From Phytophthora colocasiae (Eukaryota > Oomycota > Peronosporomycetes > Peronosporales > Peronosporaceae), in the NCBI GenBank assembly GCA_018806915.1, contig JAGKQI010000048.1, positions 868,001 to 932,000 on the forward strand: a stretch of DNA of 64,000 nt, given 5' to 3'. Under the pieces are notes generated by a model. The model was not told the DNA's origin. It worked only from the letters and a program-made list of their open reading frames with translations, and searched no databases. A program made the translations under genes and the position numbers. Below, piece after piece: positions 46,101-61,100 of this stretch; position 1 is the stretch's first letter, and every line of letters begins with the position of its first letter.

Positions 46101-49100
46101 TTTACCCCTTCATCAGTCTCGAGGATGTGTTGGCGACCTCTGTGGCGATGGGGATAGGTGCGTGGGCGTCAGACGTGGTGGGGATAAAGGCTTGGACGAC
46201 GTCAATCCGGCAATCCCGGGCCGTTTCCTTCATCAGTCTCGAGGATGTGTTGGCGACCTCTGTGGCGATGGGGATAGGTGCGTGGGCGTCAGACGTGGTG
46301 GGGATAAGGCTTGGACGACGTCAATCCGGCAATCCCGGGCCGTTTACCCCTTCATCAGTCTCGAGGATGTGTTGGCGACCTCTGTGGCGATAGGGATAGG
46401 TGCGTGGGCGTCAGACGTGGTGGGGATAAAGGCTTGGACGACGTCAATCCGGCAATCCCGGGCCGTTTACCCCTTCATCAGTCTCGAGGATGTGTTGGCG
46501 ACCTCTGTGGCGATGGGGATAGGTGCGTGGGCGTCAGACGTGGTGGGGATAAGGCTTGGACGACGTCAATCCGGCAATCCCGGGCCGTTTACCCTTCATC
46601 AGTCTCGAGGATGTGTTGGCGACCTCTGTGGCGATGGGGATAGGTGCGTGGGCGTCAGACGTGGTGGGGATAAGGCTTGGACGACGTCAATCCGGCAATC
46701 CCGGGCCGTTTCCCCCTTCATCAGTCTCGAGGATGTGTTGGCGACCTCTGTGGCGATGGGGATAGGTGCGTGGGCGTCAGACGTGGTGGGGATAAGGCTT
46801 GGACGACGTCAATCCGGCAATCCCGGGCCGTTTACCCTTCATCAGTCTCGAGGATGTGTTGGCGACCTCTGTGGCGATGGGGATAGGTGCGTGGGCGTCA
46901 GACGTGGTGGGGATAAGGCTTGGACGACGTCAATCCGGCAATCCCGGGCCGTTTACCCCTTCATCAGTCTCGAGGATGTGTTGGCGACCTCTGTGGCGAT
47001 GGGGATAGGTGCGTGGGCGTCAGACGTGGTGGGGATAAGGCTTGGACGACGTCAATCCGGCAATCCCCGGGCCGTTTACCCTTCATCAGTCTCGAGGATG
47101 TGTTGGCGACCTCTGTGGCGATGGGGATAGGTGCGTGGGCGTCAGACGTGGTGGGGATAAAGGCTTGGACGACGTCAATCCGGCAATCCCGGGCCGTTTA
47201 CCCCTTCATCAGTCTCGAGGATGTGTTGGCGACCTCTGTGGCGATGGGGATAGGTGCGTGGGCGTCAGACGTGGTGGGGATAAGGCTTGGACGACGTCAA
47301 TCCGGCAATCCCGGGCCGTTTACCCTTCATCAGTCTCGAGGATGTGTTGGCGACCTCTGTGGCGATGGGGATAGGTGCGTGGGCGTCAGACGTGGTGGGG
47401 ATAAGGCTTGGACGACGTCAATCCGGCAATCCCGGGCCGTTTACCCCTTCATCAGTCTCGGGGATGTGTTGGCGACCTCTGTGGCGATGGGGATAGGTGC
47501 GTGGGCGTCAGACGTGGTGGGGATAAGGCTTGGACGACGTCAATCCGGCAATCCCGGGCCGTTTACCCCTTCATCAGTCTCGAGGATGTGTTGGCGACCT
47601 CTGTGGCGATGGGGATAGGTGCGTGGGCGTCAGACGTGGTGGGGATAAAGGCTTGGACGACGTCAATCCGGCAATCCCGGGCCGTTTCCCCTTCATCAGT
47701 CTCGAGGATGTGTTGGCGACCTCTGTGGCGATGGGGATAGGTGCGTGGGCGTCAGACGTGGTGGGGATAAAGGCTTGGACGACGTCAATCCGGCAATCCC
47801 GGGCCGTTTACCCTTCATCAGTCTCGAGGATGTGTTGGCGACCTCTGTGGCGATGGGGATAGGTGCGTGGGCGTCAGACGTGGTGGGGATAAGGCTTGGA
47901 CGACGTCAATCCGGCAATCCCGGGCCGTTTACCCTTCATCAGTCTCGAGGATGTGTTGGCGACCTCTGTGGCGATGGGGATAGGTGCGTGGGCGTCAGAC
48001 GTGGTGGGGATAAGGCTTGGACGACGTCAATCCGGCAATCCCAGGCCGTTTACCCCTTCATCAGTCTCGAGGATGTGTTGGCGACCTCTGTGGCGATGGG
48101 GATAGGTGCGTGGGCGTCAGACGTGGTGGGGATAAGGCTTGGACGACGTCAATCCGGCAATCCCGGGCCGTTTCCCCTTCATCAGTCTCGAGGATGTGTT
48201 GGCGACCTCTGTGGCGATGGGGATAGGTGCGTGGGCGTAAGACGTGGTGGGGATAAGGCTTGGACGACGTCAATCCGGCAATCCCGGGCCGTTTACCCTT
48301 CATCAGTCTCGAGGATGTGTTGGCGACCTCTGTGGCGATGGGGATAGGTGCGTGGGCGTCAGACGTGGTGGGGATAAGGCTTGGACGACGTCAATCCGGC
48401 AATCCCGGGCCGTTTACCCCTTCATCAGTCTCGAGGATGTGTTGGCGACCTCTGTGGCGATGGGGATAGGTGCGTGGGCGTCAGACGTGGTGGGGATAAG
48501 GCTTGGACGACGTCAATCCGGCAATCCCGGGCCGTTTCCCCCTTCATCCGTCACGTGGATGTGTTGGCGACCTCTGTGGCGATGGGGATAGGTGCGTGGG
48601 CGTCAGACGTGGTGGGGATAAGGCTTGGACGACGTCAATCCGGCAATCCCGGGCCGTTTACCCCTTCATCAGTCGCGGGGATGTGTTGGCGACCTCTGTG
48701 ACTATGGGGATAGGTGCGTGGGCGTCAGACGTGGTGGGGATAAAGGCTTGGACGACGTCAATCCGGCAATCCCGGGCCGTTTACCCTTCATCAGTCTCGA
48801 GGATGTGTTGGCGACCTCTGTGGCGATGGGGATAGGTGCGTGGGCGTCAGACGTGGTGGGGATAAGGCTTGGACGACGTCAATCCGGCAATCCCGGGCCG
48901 TTTACCCCTTCATCAGTCTCGAGGATGTGTTGGCGACCTCTGTGGCGATGGGGATAGGTGCGTGGGCGTCAGACGTGGTGGGGATAAGGCTTGGACGACG
49001 TCAATCCGGCAATCCCGGGCCGTTTACCCCTTCATCAGTCTCGGAGGATGTGTTGGCGACCTCTGTGGCGATGGGGATAGGTGCGTGGGCGTCAGACGTG

Positions 49101-52100
49101 GTGGGGATAAGGCTTGGACGACGTCAATCCGGCAATCCCGGGCCGTTTACCCTGCATCAGTCTCGGGGATGTGTTGGCGACCTCTGTGGCGATGGGGTTG
49201 GGTGCGTGGGCGTCTGGCGTGGTGGGGATAAAGGCTTGGACGACGTCAATCCGGCAATCCCGGGCCGTTTACCCCTTCATCAGTCTCGAGGATGTGTTGG
49301 CGACCTCTGTGGCGATGGGGATAGGTGCGTGGGCGTCAGACGTGGTGGGGATAAGGCTTGGACGACGTCAATCCGGCAATCCCGGGCCGTTTACCCTTCA
49401 TCAGTCTCGAGGATGTGTTGGCGACCTCTGTGGCGATGGGGATAGGTGCGTGGGCGTCAGACGTGGTGGGGATAAGGCTTGGACGACGTCAATCCGGCAA
49501 TCCCAGGCCGTTTCCCCTTCATCAGTCTCGAGGATGTGTTGGCGACCTCTGTGGCGATGGGGATAGGTGCGTGGGCGTCAGACGTGGTGGGGATAAGGCT
49601 TGGACGACGTCAATCCGGCAATCCCGGGCCGTTTACCCCTTCATCAGTCTCGAGGATGTGTTGGCGACCTCTGTGGCGATGGGGATAGGTGCGTGGGCGT
49701 CAGACGTGGTGGGGATAAGGCTTGGACGACGTCAATCCGGCAATCCCAGGCCGTTTACCCCTTCATCAGTCTCGAGGATGTGTTGGCGACCTCTGTGGCG
49801 ATGAGGATAGGTGCGTGGGCGTCAGACGTGGTGGGGATAAGGCTTGGACGACGTCAATCCGGCAATCCCAGGCCGTTTACCCCTTCATCAGTCTCGAGGA
49901 TGTGTTGGCGACCTCTGTGGCGATGGGGATAGGTGCGTGGGCGTCAGACGTGGTGGGGATAAGGCTTGGACGACGTCAATCCGGCAATCCCCGGGCCGTT
50001 TACCCCTTCATCAGTCTCGAGGGCGTCTTGTCGACCACTGGGGGGATGGGGCTAGGTGCGTGGGCGTCAGACGTGGTGGGGATAAGGCTTGGACGACGTC
50101 AATCCGGCAATCCCGGGCCGTTTACCCCTTCATCAGTCTCGAGGATGTGTTGGCGACCTCTGTGGCGATGTGGATAGGTGCGTGGGCGTCAGACGTGGTG
50201 GGGATAAGGCTTGGACGACGTCAATCCGGCAATCCACGGGCCGTTTACCTTCATCAGTCTCGGGGATGTGTTGGCGACCTCTGTGGCGATGGGGATAGGT
50301 GCGTGGGCGTCAGACGTGGTGGGTATAAGGCTTGGACGACGTCAATCCGGCAATCCCCGGGCCGTTTACCCCTTCATCAGTCTCGGGGATGTGTTGGCGA
50401 CCTCTGTGGCGATGGGGATAGGTGCGTGGGCGTCAGACGTGGTGGGGATAAGGCTTGGACGACGTCAATCCGGCAATCCCGGGCCGTTTACCCCTTCATC
50501 AGTCTCGAGGATGTGTTGGCGACCTCTGTGGCGATGGGGATAGGTGCGTGGGCGTCAGACGTGGTGGGGATAAAGGCTTGGACGACGTCAATCCGGCAAT
50601 CCCAGGCCGTTTACCCCTTCATCAGTCTCGAGGATGTGTTGGCGACCTCTGTGGCGATGGGGATAGGTGCGTGGGCGTCAGACGTGGTGGGGATAAGGCT
50701 TGGACGACGTCAATCCGGCAATCCCGGGCCGTTTACCCCTTCATCAGTCTCGAGGATGTGTTGGCGACCTCTGTGGCGATGGGGATAGGTGCGTGGGCGT
50801 CAGACGTGGTGGGGATAAGGCTTGGACGACGTCAATCCGGCAATCCCGGGCCGTTTCCCCTTCATCAGTCTCGAGGATGTGTTGGCGACCTCTGTGGCGA
50901 TGGGGATAGGTGCGTGGGCGTCAGACGTGGTGGGGATAAAGGCTTGGACGACGTCAATCCGGCAATCCCGGGCCGTTTACCCCTTCATCAGTCTCGGGGA
51001 TGTGTTGGCGACCTCTGTGGCGATGGGGATAGGTGCGTGGGCGTCAGACGTGGTGGGGATAAGGCTTGGACGACGTCAATCCGGCAATCCCGGGCCGTTT
51101 ACCCTTCATCAGTCTCGAGGATGTGTTGGCGACCTCTGTGGCGATGGGGATAGGTGCGTGGGCGTCAGACGTGGTGGGGATAAGGCTTGGACGACGTCAA
51201 TCCGGCAATCCCGGGCCGTTTACCTTCATCAGTCTCGGGGATGTGTTGGCGACCTCTGTGGCGATGGGGATAGGTGCGTGGGCGTCAGACGTGGTGGGGA
51301 TAAGGCTTGGACGACGTCAATCCGGCAATCCCGGGCCGTTTACCCTTCATCAGTCTCGAGGATGTGTTGGCGACCTCTGTGGCGATGGGGATAGGTGCGT
51401 GGGCGTCAGACGTGGTGGGGATAAGGCTTGGACGACGTCAATCCGGCAATCCCGGGCCGTTTACCTTCATCAGTCTCGAGGATGTGTTGGCGACCTCTGT
51501 GGCGATGGGGATAGGTGCGTGGGCGTCAGACGTGGTGGGGATAAGGCTTGGACGACGTCAATCCGGCAATCCCGGGCCGTTTACCCCTTCATCAGTCTCG
51601 AGGATGTGTTGGCGACCTCTGTGGCGATGGGGATAGGTGCGTGGGCGTCAGACGTGGTGGGGATAAGGCTTGGACGACGTCAATCCGGCAATCCCGGGCC
51701 GTTTACCCTTCATCAGTCTCGAGGATGTGTTGGCGACCTCTGTGGCGATGGGGATAGGTGCGTGGGCGTCAGACGTGGTGGGGATAAGGCTTGGACGACG
51801 TCAATCCGGCAATCCCGGGCCGTTTACCCTTCATCAGTCTCGGGGATGTGTTGGCGACCTCTGTGGCGATGGGGATAGGTGCGTGGGCGTCAGACGTGGT
51901 GGGGATAAGGCTTGGACGACGTCAATCCGGCAATGCCAGGCCGTTTACCCTTCATCAGTCTCGAGGATGTGTTGGCGACCTCTGTGGCGATGGGGATAGG
52001 TGCGTGGGCGTCAGACGTGGTGGGGATCAGGATTGGACTTGTTCAATCGGGCATTGCCGGGTCCGTTTACCCCTTCATCAGTCTCGGGGATGTGTTGGCG

Positions 52101-55100
52101 ACCTCTGTGGCGATGGGGATAGGTGCGTGGGCGTCAGACGTGGTGGGGATAAGGCTTGGACGACGTCAATCCGGCAATCCCGGGCCGTTTACCCCTTCAT
52201 CAGTCTCGAGGATGTGTTGGCGACCTCTGTGGCGATGGGGATAGGTGCGTGGGCGTCAGACGTGGTGGGGATAAGGCTTGGACGACGTCAATCCGGCAAT
52301 CCCGGGCCGTTTACCCCTTCATCAGTCTCGAGGATGTGTTGGCGACCTCTGTGGCGATGGGGATAGGTGCGTGGGCGTCAGACGTGGTGGGGATAGGGCT
52401 TGTACGACGTCAATCCGGAAATCCCGGGCCGTTTACCCCTTCATCAGTCTCGGGGATGTGTTGGCGACCTCTGTGGCGATGGGGATAGGTGCGTGGGCGT
52501 CAGACGTGGTGGGGATAAGGCTTGGACGACGTCAATCCGGCAATCCCGGGCCGTTTACCCCTTCATCAGTCTCGAGGATGTGTTGGCGACCTCTGTGGCG
52601 ATGGGGATAGGTGCGTGGGCGTCAGACGTGGTGGGGATAAGGCTTGGACGACGTCAATCCGGCAATCCCGGGCCGTTTACCCCTTCATCAGTCTCGAGGA
52701 TGTGTTGGCGACCTATGTGGCGATGGGGATAGGTGCGTGGGCGTCAGACGTGGTGGGGATAAGGCTTGGACGACGTCAATCCGGCAATCCCGGGCCGTTT
52801 ACCCCTTCATCAGTCTCGAGGATGTGTTGGCGACCTCTGTGGCGATGGGGATAGGTGCGTGGGCGTCAGACGTGGTGGGGATAAGGCTTGGACGACGTCA
52901 ATCCGGCAATCCCGGGCCGTTTACCCTTCATCAGTCTCGAGGATGTGTTGGCGACCTCTGTGGCGATGGGGATAGGTGCGTGGGCGTCAGACGTGGTGGG
53001 GATAAGGCTTGGACGACGTCAATCCGGCAATCCCGGGCCGTTTACCCCTTCATCAGTCTCGAGGATGTGTTGGCGACCTCTGTGGCGATGGGGATAGGTG
53101 CGTGGGCGTCAGACGTGGTGGGGATAAGGCTTGGACGACGTCAATCCGGCAATCCCGGGCCGTTTACCCTTCATCAGTCTCGAGGATGTGTTGGCGACCT
53201 TTGTGGCGATGGGGATAGGTGCGTGGGCGTCAGACGTGGTGGGGATAAGGCTTGGACGACGTCAATCCGGCAATCCCCGGCCGTTTACCCCTTCATCAGT
53301 CTCGGGGATGTGTTGGCGACCTCTGTGGCGATGGGGATAGGTGCGTGGGCGTCAGACGTGGTGGGGATAAGGCTTGGCCGACGTCACTCCGGCAATCCCC
53401 GGGCCGTTTACCCCTTCATCAGTCTTGGGGATGTGTTGGCGACCTCTGTGGCGATGGGGATAGGTGCGTGGGCGTCAGACGTGGTGGGGATAAGGCTTGG
53501 ACGACGTCAATCCGGCAATCCCCGGGCCGTTTACCCCTTCATCAGTCTCGGGGATGTGTTGGCGACCTCTGTGGCGATGGGGATAGGTGCGTGGGCGTCA
53601 GACGTGGTGGGGATAAGGCTTGGACGACGTCAATCCGGCAATCCCGGGCCGTTTACCTTCATCAGTCTCGGGGATGTGTTGGCGACCTCTGTGGCGATGG
53701 GGATAGGTGCGTGGGCGTCAGACGTGGTGGGGATAAGGCTTGGACGACGTCAATCCGGCAATCCCGGGCCGTTTACCCTTCATCAGTCTCGAGGATGTGT
53801 TGGCGACCTCTGTGGCGATGGGGATAGGTGCGTGGGCGTCAGACGTGGTGGGGATAAGGCTTGGACGACGTCAATGCGGCAATCCCGGGGCGTTTACCCC
53901 TTCATCAGTCTCGAGGATGTGTTGGCGACCTCTGTGGCGATGGGGATAGGTGCGTGGGCGTCAGACGTGGTGGGGATAAGGCTTGGACGACGTCAATCCG
54001 GCAATCCCGGGCCGTTTACCCTTCATCAGTCTCGGGGATGTGTTGGCGACCTCTGTGGCGATGGGGATAGGTGCGTGGGCGTCAGACGTGGTGGGGATAA
54101 GGCTTGGACGACGTCAATCCGGCAATCCCGGGCCGTTTACCTTCATCAGTCTCGAGGATGTGTTGGCGACCTCTGTGGCGATGGGGATAGGTGCGTGGGC
54201 GTCAGACGTGGTGGGGATAAGGCTTGGACGACGTCAATCCGGCAATCCCGGGCCGTTTCCCCTTCATCAGTCTCGAGGATGTGTTGGCGACCTCTGTGGC
54301 GATGGGGATAGGTGCGTGGGCGTCAGACGTGGTGGGGATAAAGGCTTGGACGACGTCAATCCGGCAATCCCCGGGCCGTTTACCCCTTCATCAGTCTCGA
54401 GGATGTGTTGGCGACCTCTGTGGCGATGGGGATAGGTGCGTGGGCGTCAGACGTGGTGGGGATAAGGCTTGGACGACGTCAATCCGGCAATCCCGGGCCG
54501 TTTACCCCTTCATCAGTCTCGAGGATGTGTTGGCGACCTCTGTGGCGATGGGGATAGGTGCGTGGGCGTCAGACGTGGTGGGGATAAGGCTTGGACGACG
54601 TCAATCCGTCAGTCCAGCGTCCGTTTCCCCCTTCATCAGTCTCGGGGATGTGTTGGCGACCTCTGTGGCGATGGGGATAGGTGCGTGGGCGTCAGACGTG
54701 GTGGGGATAAGGCTTGGACGACGTCAATCCGGCAGTGACCCCCTTCATCAGTCTCGGGGATGTGTTGGCGACCTCTGTGGCGATGGGGATAGGTGCGTGG
54801 GCGTCAGACGTGGTGGGGATAAGGCTTGGACGACGTCAATCCGGCAATCCCCGGGCCGTTTACCCCTTCATCAGTCTCGGGGATGTGTTGGCGACCTCTG
54901 TGGCGATGGGGATAGGTGCGTGGGCGTCAGACGTGGTGGGGATAAGGCTTGGACGACGTCAATCCGGCAATCCCCGGGCCGTTTCCCCCTTCATCAGTCT
55001 CGGGGATGTGTTGGCGACCTCTGTGGCGATGGGGATAGGTGCGTGGGCGTCAGACGTGGTGGGGATAAGGCTTGGACGACGTCAATCCGGCAATCCCCGG

Positions 55101-58100
55101 GCCGTTTACCTCTTCATCGGTCTCGGGGATGTGTTGCCGACCTCCGTGGCGCTGGGGATAGGTGCGTGGGCGTCAGACGTGGTGGGGATAAGGCTTGGAC
55201 GACGTCAATCCGGCAATCCCGGGCCGTTTACCCTTCATCAGTCTCGAGGATGTGTTGGCGACCTCTGTGGCGATGGGGATAGGTGCGTGGGCGTCAGACG
55301 TGGTGGGGATAAAGGCTTGGACGACGTCAATCCGGCAATCCCGGGCCGTTTACCCTTCATCAGTCTCGAGGATGTGTTGGCGACCTCTGTGGCGATGGGG
55401 ATAGGTGCGTGGGCGTCAGACGTGGTGGGGATAAGGCTTGGACGACGTCAATCCGGCAATCCCGGGCCGTTTACCCTTCATCAGTCTCGAGGATGTGTTG
55501 GCGACCTCTGTGGCGATGGGGATAGGTGCGTGGGCGTCAGACGTGGTGGGGATAAGGCTTGGACGACGTCAATCCGGCAATCCCGGGCCGTTTACCCCTT
55601 CATCAGTCTCGAGGATGTGTTGGCGACCTCTGTGGCGATGGGGATAGGTGCGTGGGCGTCAGACGTGGTGGGGATAAGGCTTGGACGACGTCAATCCGGC
55701 AATCCCGGGCCGTTTACCTTCATCAGTCTCGAGGATGTGTTGGCGACCTCTGTGGCGATGGGGATAGGTGCGTGGGCGTCAGACGTGGTGGGGATAAGGC
55801 TTGGACGACGTCAATCCGGCAATCCCGGGCCGTTTACCCCTTCATCAGTCTCGAGGATGTGTTGGCGACCTCTGTGGCGATGGGGATAGGTGCGTGGGCG
55901 TCAGACGTGGTGGGGATAAGGCTTGGACGACGTCAATCCGGCAATCCCGGGCCGTTTACCCTTCATCAGTCTCGAGGATGTGTTGGCGACCTCTGTGGCG
56001 ATGGGGATAGGTGCGTGGGCGTCAGACGTGGTGGGGATAAGGCTTGGACGACGTCAATCCGGCAATCCCGGGCCGTTTACCCCTTCATCAGTCTCGAGGA
56101 TGTGTTGGCGACCTCTGTGGCGATGGGGATAGGTGCGTGGGCGTCAGACGTGGTGGGGATAAGGCTTGGACGACGTCAATCCGGCAATCCCGGGCCGTTT
56201 ACCCCTTCATCAGTCTCGGGGATGTGTTGGCGACCTCTGTGGCGATGGGGATAGGTGCGTGGGCGTCAGACGTGGTGGGGATAAGGCTTGGACGACGTCA
56301 ATCCGGCAATCCCGGGCCGTTTACCCTTCATCAGTCTCGGGGATGTGTTGGCGACCTCTGTGGCGATGGGGATAGGTGCGTGGGCGTCAGACGTGGTGGG
56401 GATAAGGCTTGGACGACGTCAATCCGGCAATCCCGGGCCGTTTACCTTCATCAGTCTCGAGGATGTGTTGGCGACCTCTGTGGCGATGGGGATAGGTGCG
56501 TGGGCGTCAGACGTGGTGGGGATAAGGCTTGGACGACGTCAATCCGGCAATCCCCGGGCCGTTTACCTTCATCAGTCTCGAGGATGTGTTGGCGACCTCT
56601 GTGGCGATGGGGATAGGTGCGTGGGCGTCAGACGTGGTGGGGATAAAGGCTTGGACGACGTCAATCCGGCAATCCCGGGCCGTTTACCCCTTCATCAGTC
56701 TCGAGGATGTGTTGGCGACCTCTGTGGCGATGGGGATAGGTGCGTGGGCGTCAGACGTGGTGGGGATAAGGCTTGGACGACGTCAATCCGGCAATCCCGG
56801 GCCGTTTACCCCTTCATCAGTCTCGAGGATGTGTTGGCGACCTCTGTGGCGATGGGGATAGGTGCGTGGGCGTCAGACGTGGTGGGGATAAGGCTTGGAC
56901 GACGTCAATCCGGCAATCCCGGGCCGTTTACCCTTCATCAGTCTCGAGGATGTGTTGGCGACCTCTGTGGCGATGGGGATAGGTGCGTGGGCGTCAGACG
57001 TGGTGGGGATAAAGGCTTGGACGACGTCAATCCGGCAATCCCCGGGCCGTTTACCCTTCATCAGTCTCGAGGATGTGTTGGCGACCTCTGTGGCGATGGG
57101 GATAGGTGCGTGGGCGTCAGACGTGGTGGGGATAAAGGCTTGGACGACGTCAATCCGGCAATCCCGGGCCGTTTACCCTTCATCAGTCTCGGAGATGTGT
57201 TGGCGACCTCTGTGGCGATGGGGATAGGTGCGTGGGCGTCAGACGTGGTGGGGATAAGGCTTGGACGACGTCAATCCGGCAATCCCGGGCCGTTTACCCC
57301 TTCATCGGTCTCGAGGATGTGTTGGCGACCTCCGGGGCGATGGCGATAGCGGCGTGGGCGTCAGACGTGGTGGGGAGAAGGCTTGGACGACGTCAATCCG
57401 GCAATGCGCGGGGCGTTTAGCCCTTCTTCAGTCTCGTGGATGTGTTGGCGACCTCTGTGGCGATGGGGATAGGTGCGGGGGCGTCAGACGGGGTGGGGAT
57501 AAAGGCTTGGACGACGTCAATCCGGCAATCCCGGGACGTTTACCCCTTCATCAGTCTCGGTGATGTGTTGGCGACCTCTGTGGCGATGGGGATAGGTGCG
57601 TGGGCGTCAGACGTGGTGGGGATAAGGCTTGGACGACGTCAATCCGGCCGTTTACCCCTTCATCAGTCTCGAGGATGTGTTGGCGACCTCTGTGGCGATG
57701 GGGATAGGTGCGTGGGCGTCAGACGTGGTGGGGATAAGGCTTGGACGACGTCAATCCGGCAATCCCCGGGCCGTTTACCCTTCATCAGTCTCGAGGATGT
57801 GTTGGCGACCTCTGTGGCGATGGGGATAGGTGCGTGGGCGTCAGACGTGGTGGGGATAAGGCTTGGACGACGTCAATCCGGCAATCCCGGGCCGTTTACC
57901 CCTTCATCAGTCTCGAGGATGTGTTGGCGACCTCTGTGGCGATGGGGATAGGTGCGTGGGCGTCAGACGTGGTGGGGATAAGGCTTGGACGACGTCAATC
58001 CGGCAATCCCGGGCCGTTTACCCCTTCATCAGTCTCGAGGATGTGTTGGCGACCTCTGTGGCGATGGGGATAGGTGCGTGGGCGTCAGACGTGGTGGGGA

Positions 58101-61100
58101 TAAGGCTTGGACGACGTCAATCCGGCAATCCCGGGCCGTTTACCTTCATCAGTCTCGAGGATGTGTTGGCGACCTCTGTGGCGATGGGGATAGGTGCGTG
58201 GGCGTCAGACGTGGTGGGGATAAAGGCTTGGACGACGTCAATCCGGCAATCCCGGGCCGTTTACCCCTTCATCAGTCTCGAGGATGTGTTGGCGACCTCT
58301 GTGGCGATGGGGATAGGTGCGTGGGCGTCAGACGTGGTGGGGATAAGGCTTGGACGACGTCAATCCGGCAATCCCGGGCCGTTTACCCTTCATCAGTCTC
58401 GGGGATGTGTTGGCGACCTCTGTGGCGATGGGGATAGGTGCGTGGGCGTCAGACGTGGTGGGGATAAGGCTTGGACGACGTCAATCCGGCAATCCCGGGC
58501 CGTTTACCCCTTCATCAGTCTCGAGGATGTGTTGGCGACCTCTGTGGCGATGGGGATAGGTGCGTGGGCGTCAGACGTGGTGGGGATAAGGCTTGGACGA
58601 CGTCAATCCGGCAATCCCGGGCCGTTTACCTTCATCAGTCTCGAGGATGTGTTGGCGACCTCTGTGGCGATGGGGATAGGTGCGTGGGCGTCAGACGTGG
58701 TGGGGATAAGGCTTGGACGACGTCAATCCGGCAATCCCCGGGCCGTTTACCACTTCATCGGTCACCTCGAGTGGTAGGCGACCTCTGTGTCGAAGGGGGT
58801 AGGTGCGGGGGCGTCAGACGTGGTGGGGATAAGGCTTGGTCGACGGCAATCCGGCGATCCCCGGGCCGTTTACCCTTCATCAGTCTCGAGGATGTGTTGG
58901 CGACCTCTGTGGCGATGGGGATAGGTGCGTGGGCGTCAGACGTGGTGGGGATAAGGCTTGGACGACGTCAATCCGGCAATCCCCGGGCCGTTTACCCCTT
59001 CATCAGTCTAGTGGATTTGTTGGCGACCTCTGTGGCGATGGGGATAGGTGCGTGGGCGTCAGACGTGGTGGGGATAAAGGCTTGGACGACGTCAATCCGG
59101 CAATCCCGGGCCGTTTACCCTTCATCAGTCTCGGGGATGTGTTGGCGACCTCTGTGGCGATGGGGATAGGTGCGTGGGCGTCAGACGTGGTGGGGATAAG
59201 GCTTGGACGACGTCAATCCGGCAATCCCGGGCCGTTTACCCCTTCATCAGTCTCGAGGATGTGTTGGCGACCTCTGTGGCGATGGGGATAGGTGCGTGGA
59301 GCGTCAGACGTGGTGGGGATAAGGCTTGGACGACGTCAATCCGGCAATCCCCGGGCCGTTTACCCCTTCATCAGTCTCGAGGATGTGTTGGCGACCTCTG
59401 TGGCGATGGGGATAGGTGCGTGGGCGTCAGACGTGGTGGGGATAAGGCTTGGACGACGTCAATCCGGCAATCCCGGGCCGTTTACCCTTCATCAGTCTCG
59501 AGGATGTGTTGGCGACCTCTGTGGCGATGGGGATAGGTGCGTGGGCGTCAGACGTGGTGGGGATAAGGCTTGGACGACGTCAATCCGGCCGTTTACCCCT
59601 TCATCAGTCTCGCCGATGTGTTCGCGAACTCTGTGCCGATTGGGATATGTGCGTGGGCGTCAGACGTGGTGGGGATAATGCTTGGACGACTTCAATCCGG
59701 CAATCCCGGGCCGTTTACCCCTTCATCGGTCTCGAGGATGTGTTGTCGTCCTATGTGGCGATGGGGATAGGTGCGTGGGCGTCAGACGTGGTGGGGATAA
59801 GGCTTGGACGACGTCAATCCGGCAATCCCCGGGCCGTTTACCTCTTCATCAGTCTCGAGGATGTGTTGGCGACCTCTGTGGCGATGGGGATAGGTGCGTG
59901 GGCGTCAGACGTGGTGGGGATAAAGGCTTGGACGACGTCAATCCGGCAATCCCGGGCCGTTTACCCCTTCATCAGTCTCGAGGATGTGTTGGCGACCTCT
60001 GTGGCGATGGGGATAGGTGCGTGGGCGTCAGACGTGGTGGGGATAAGGCTTGGACGACGTCAATCCGGCAATCCCGGGCCGTTTACCCTTCATCAGTCTC
60101 GAGGATGTGTTGGCGACCTCTGTGGCGATGGGGATAGGTGCGTGGGCGTCAGACGTGGTGGGGATAAGGCTTGGACGACGTCAATCCGGCAATCCCGGGC
60201 CGTTTACCTTCATCAGTCTCGAGGATGTGTTGGCGACCTCTGTGGCGATGGGGATAGGTGCGTGGGCGTCAGACGTGGTGGGGATAAGGCTTGGACGACG
60301 TCAATCCGGCAATCCACCGCACAATTCACCCATCCACACACTAGGGGATGTGTTGGCGACCTCTGTGGCGATGGGGATAGGTGCGTGGGCGTCAGACGTG
60401 GTGGGGATAAGGCTTGGACGACGTCAATCCGGCAATCCCCGGGCCGTTTCCCCCTTCATCAGTCTCGTGGATGTGTTGGCGACCTCTGTGGCGATGGGGA
60501 TAGGTGCGTGGGCGTCAGACGTGGTGGGGATAAGGCTTGGACGACGTCAATCCGGCAATCCCGGGCCGTTTACCCCTTCATCAGTCTCGAGGATGTGTTG
60601 GCGACCTCTGTGGCGATGGGGATAGGTGCGTGGGCGTCAGACGTGGTGGGGATAAGGCTTGGACGACGTCAATCCGGCAATCCCGGGCCGTTTACCCCTT
60701 CATCAGTCTCGAGGATGTGTTGGCGACCTCTGTGGCGATGGGGATAGGTGCGTGGGCGTCAGACGTGGTGGGGATAAGGCTTGGACGACGTCAATCCGGC
60801 AATCCCGGGCCGTTTACCCTTCATCAGTCTCGAGGATGTGTTGGCGACCTCTGTGGCGATGGGGATAGGTGCGTGGGCGTCAGACGTGGTGGGGATAAAG
60901 GCTTGGACGACGTCAATCCGGAAATCCCCGGGCCGTTTACCTCTTCATCTGTCTCGGGAATGTGGTGGCGACCTCTGTGGCGATGGGGATAGGTGCGTGG
61001 GCGTCAGACGTGGTGGGGATATGGCTTGGACGACGTCAATCCGGCAATCCCGGGCCGTTTACCCTTCATCAGTCTCGAGGATGTGTTGGCGACCTCTGTG

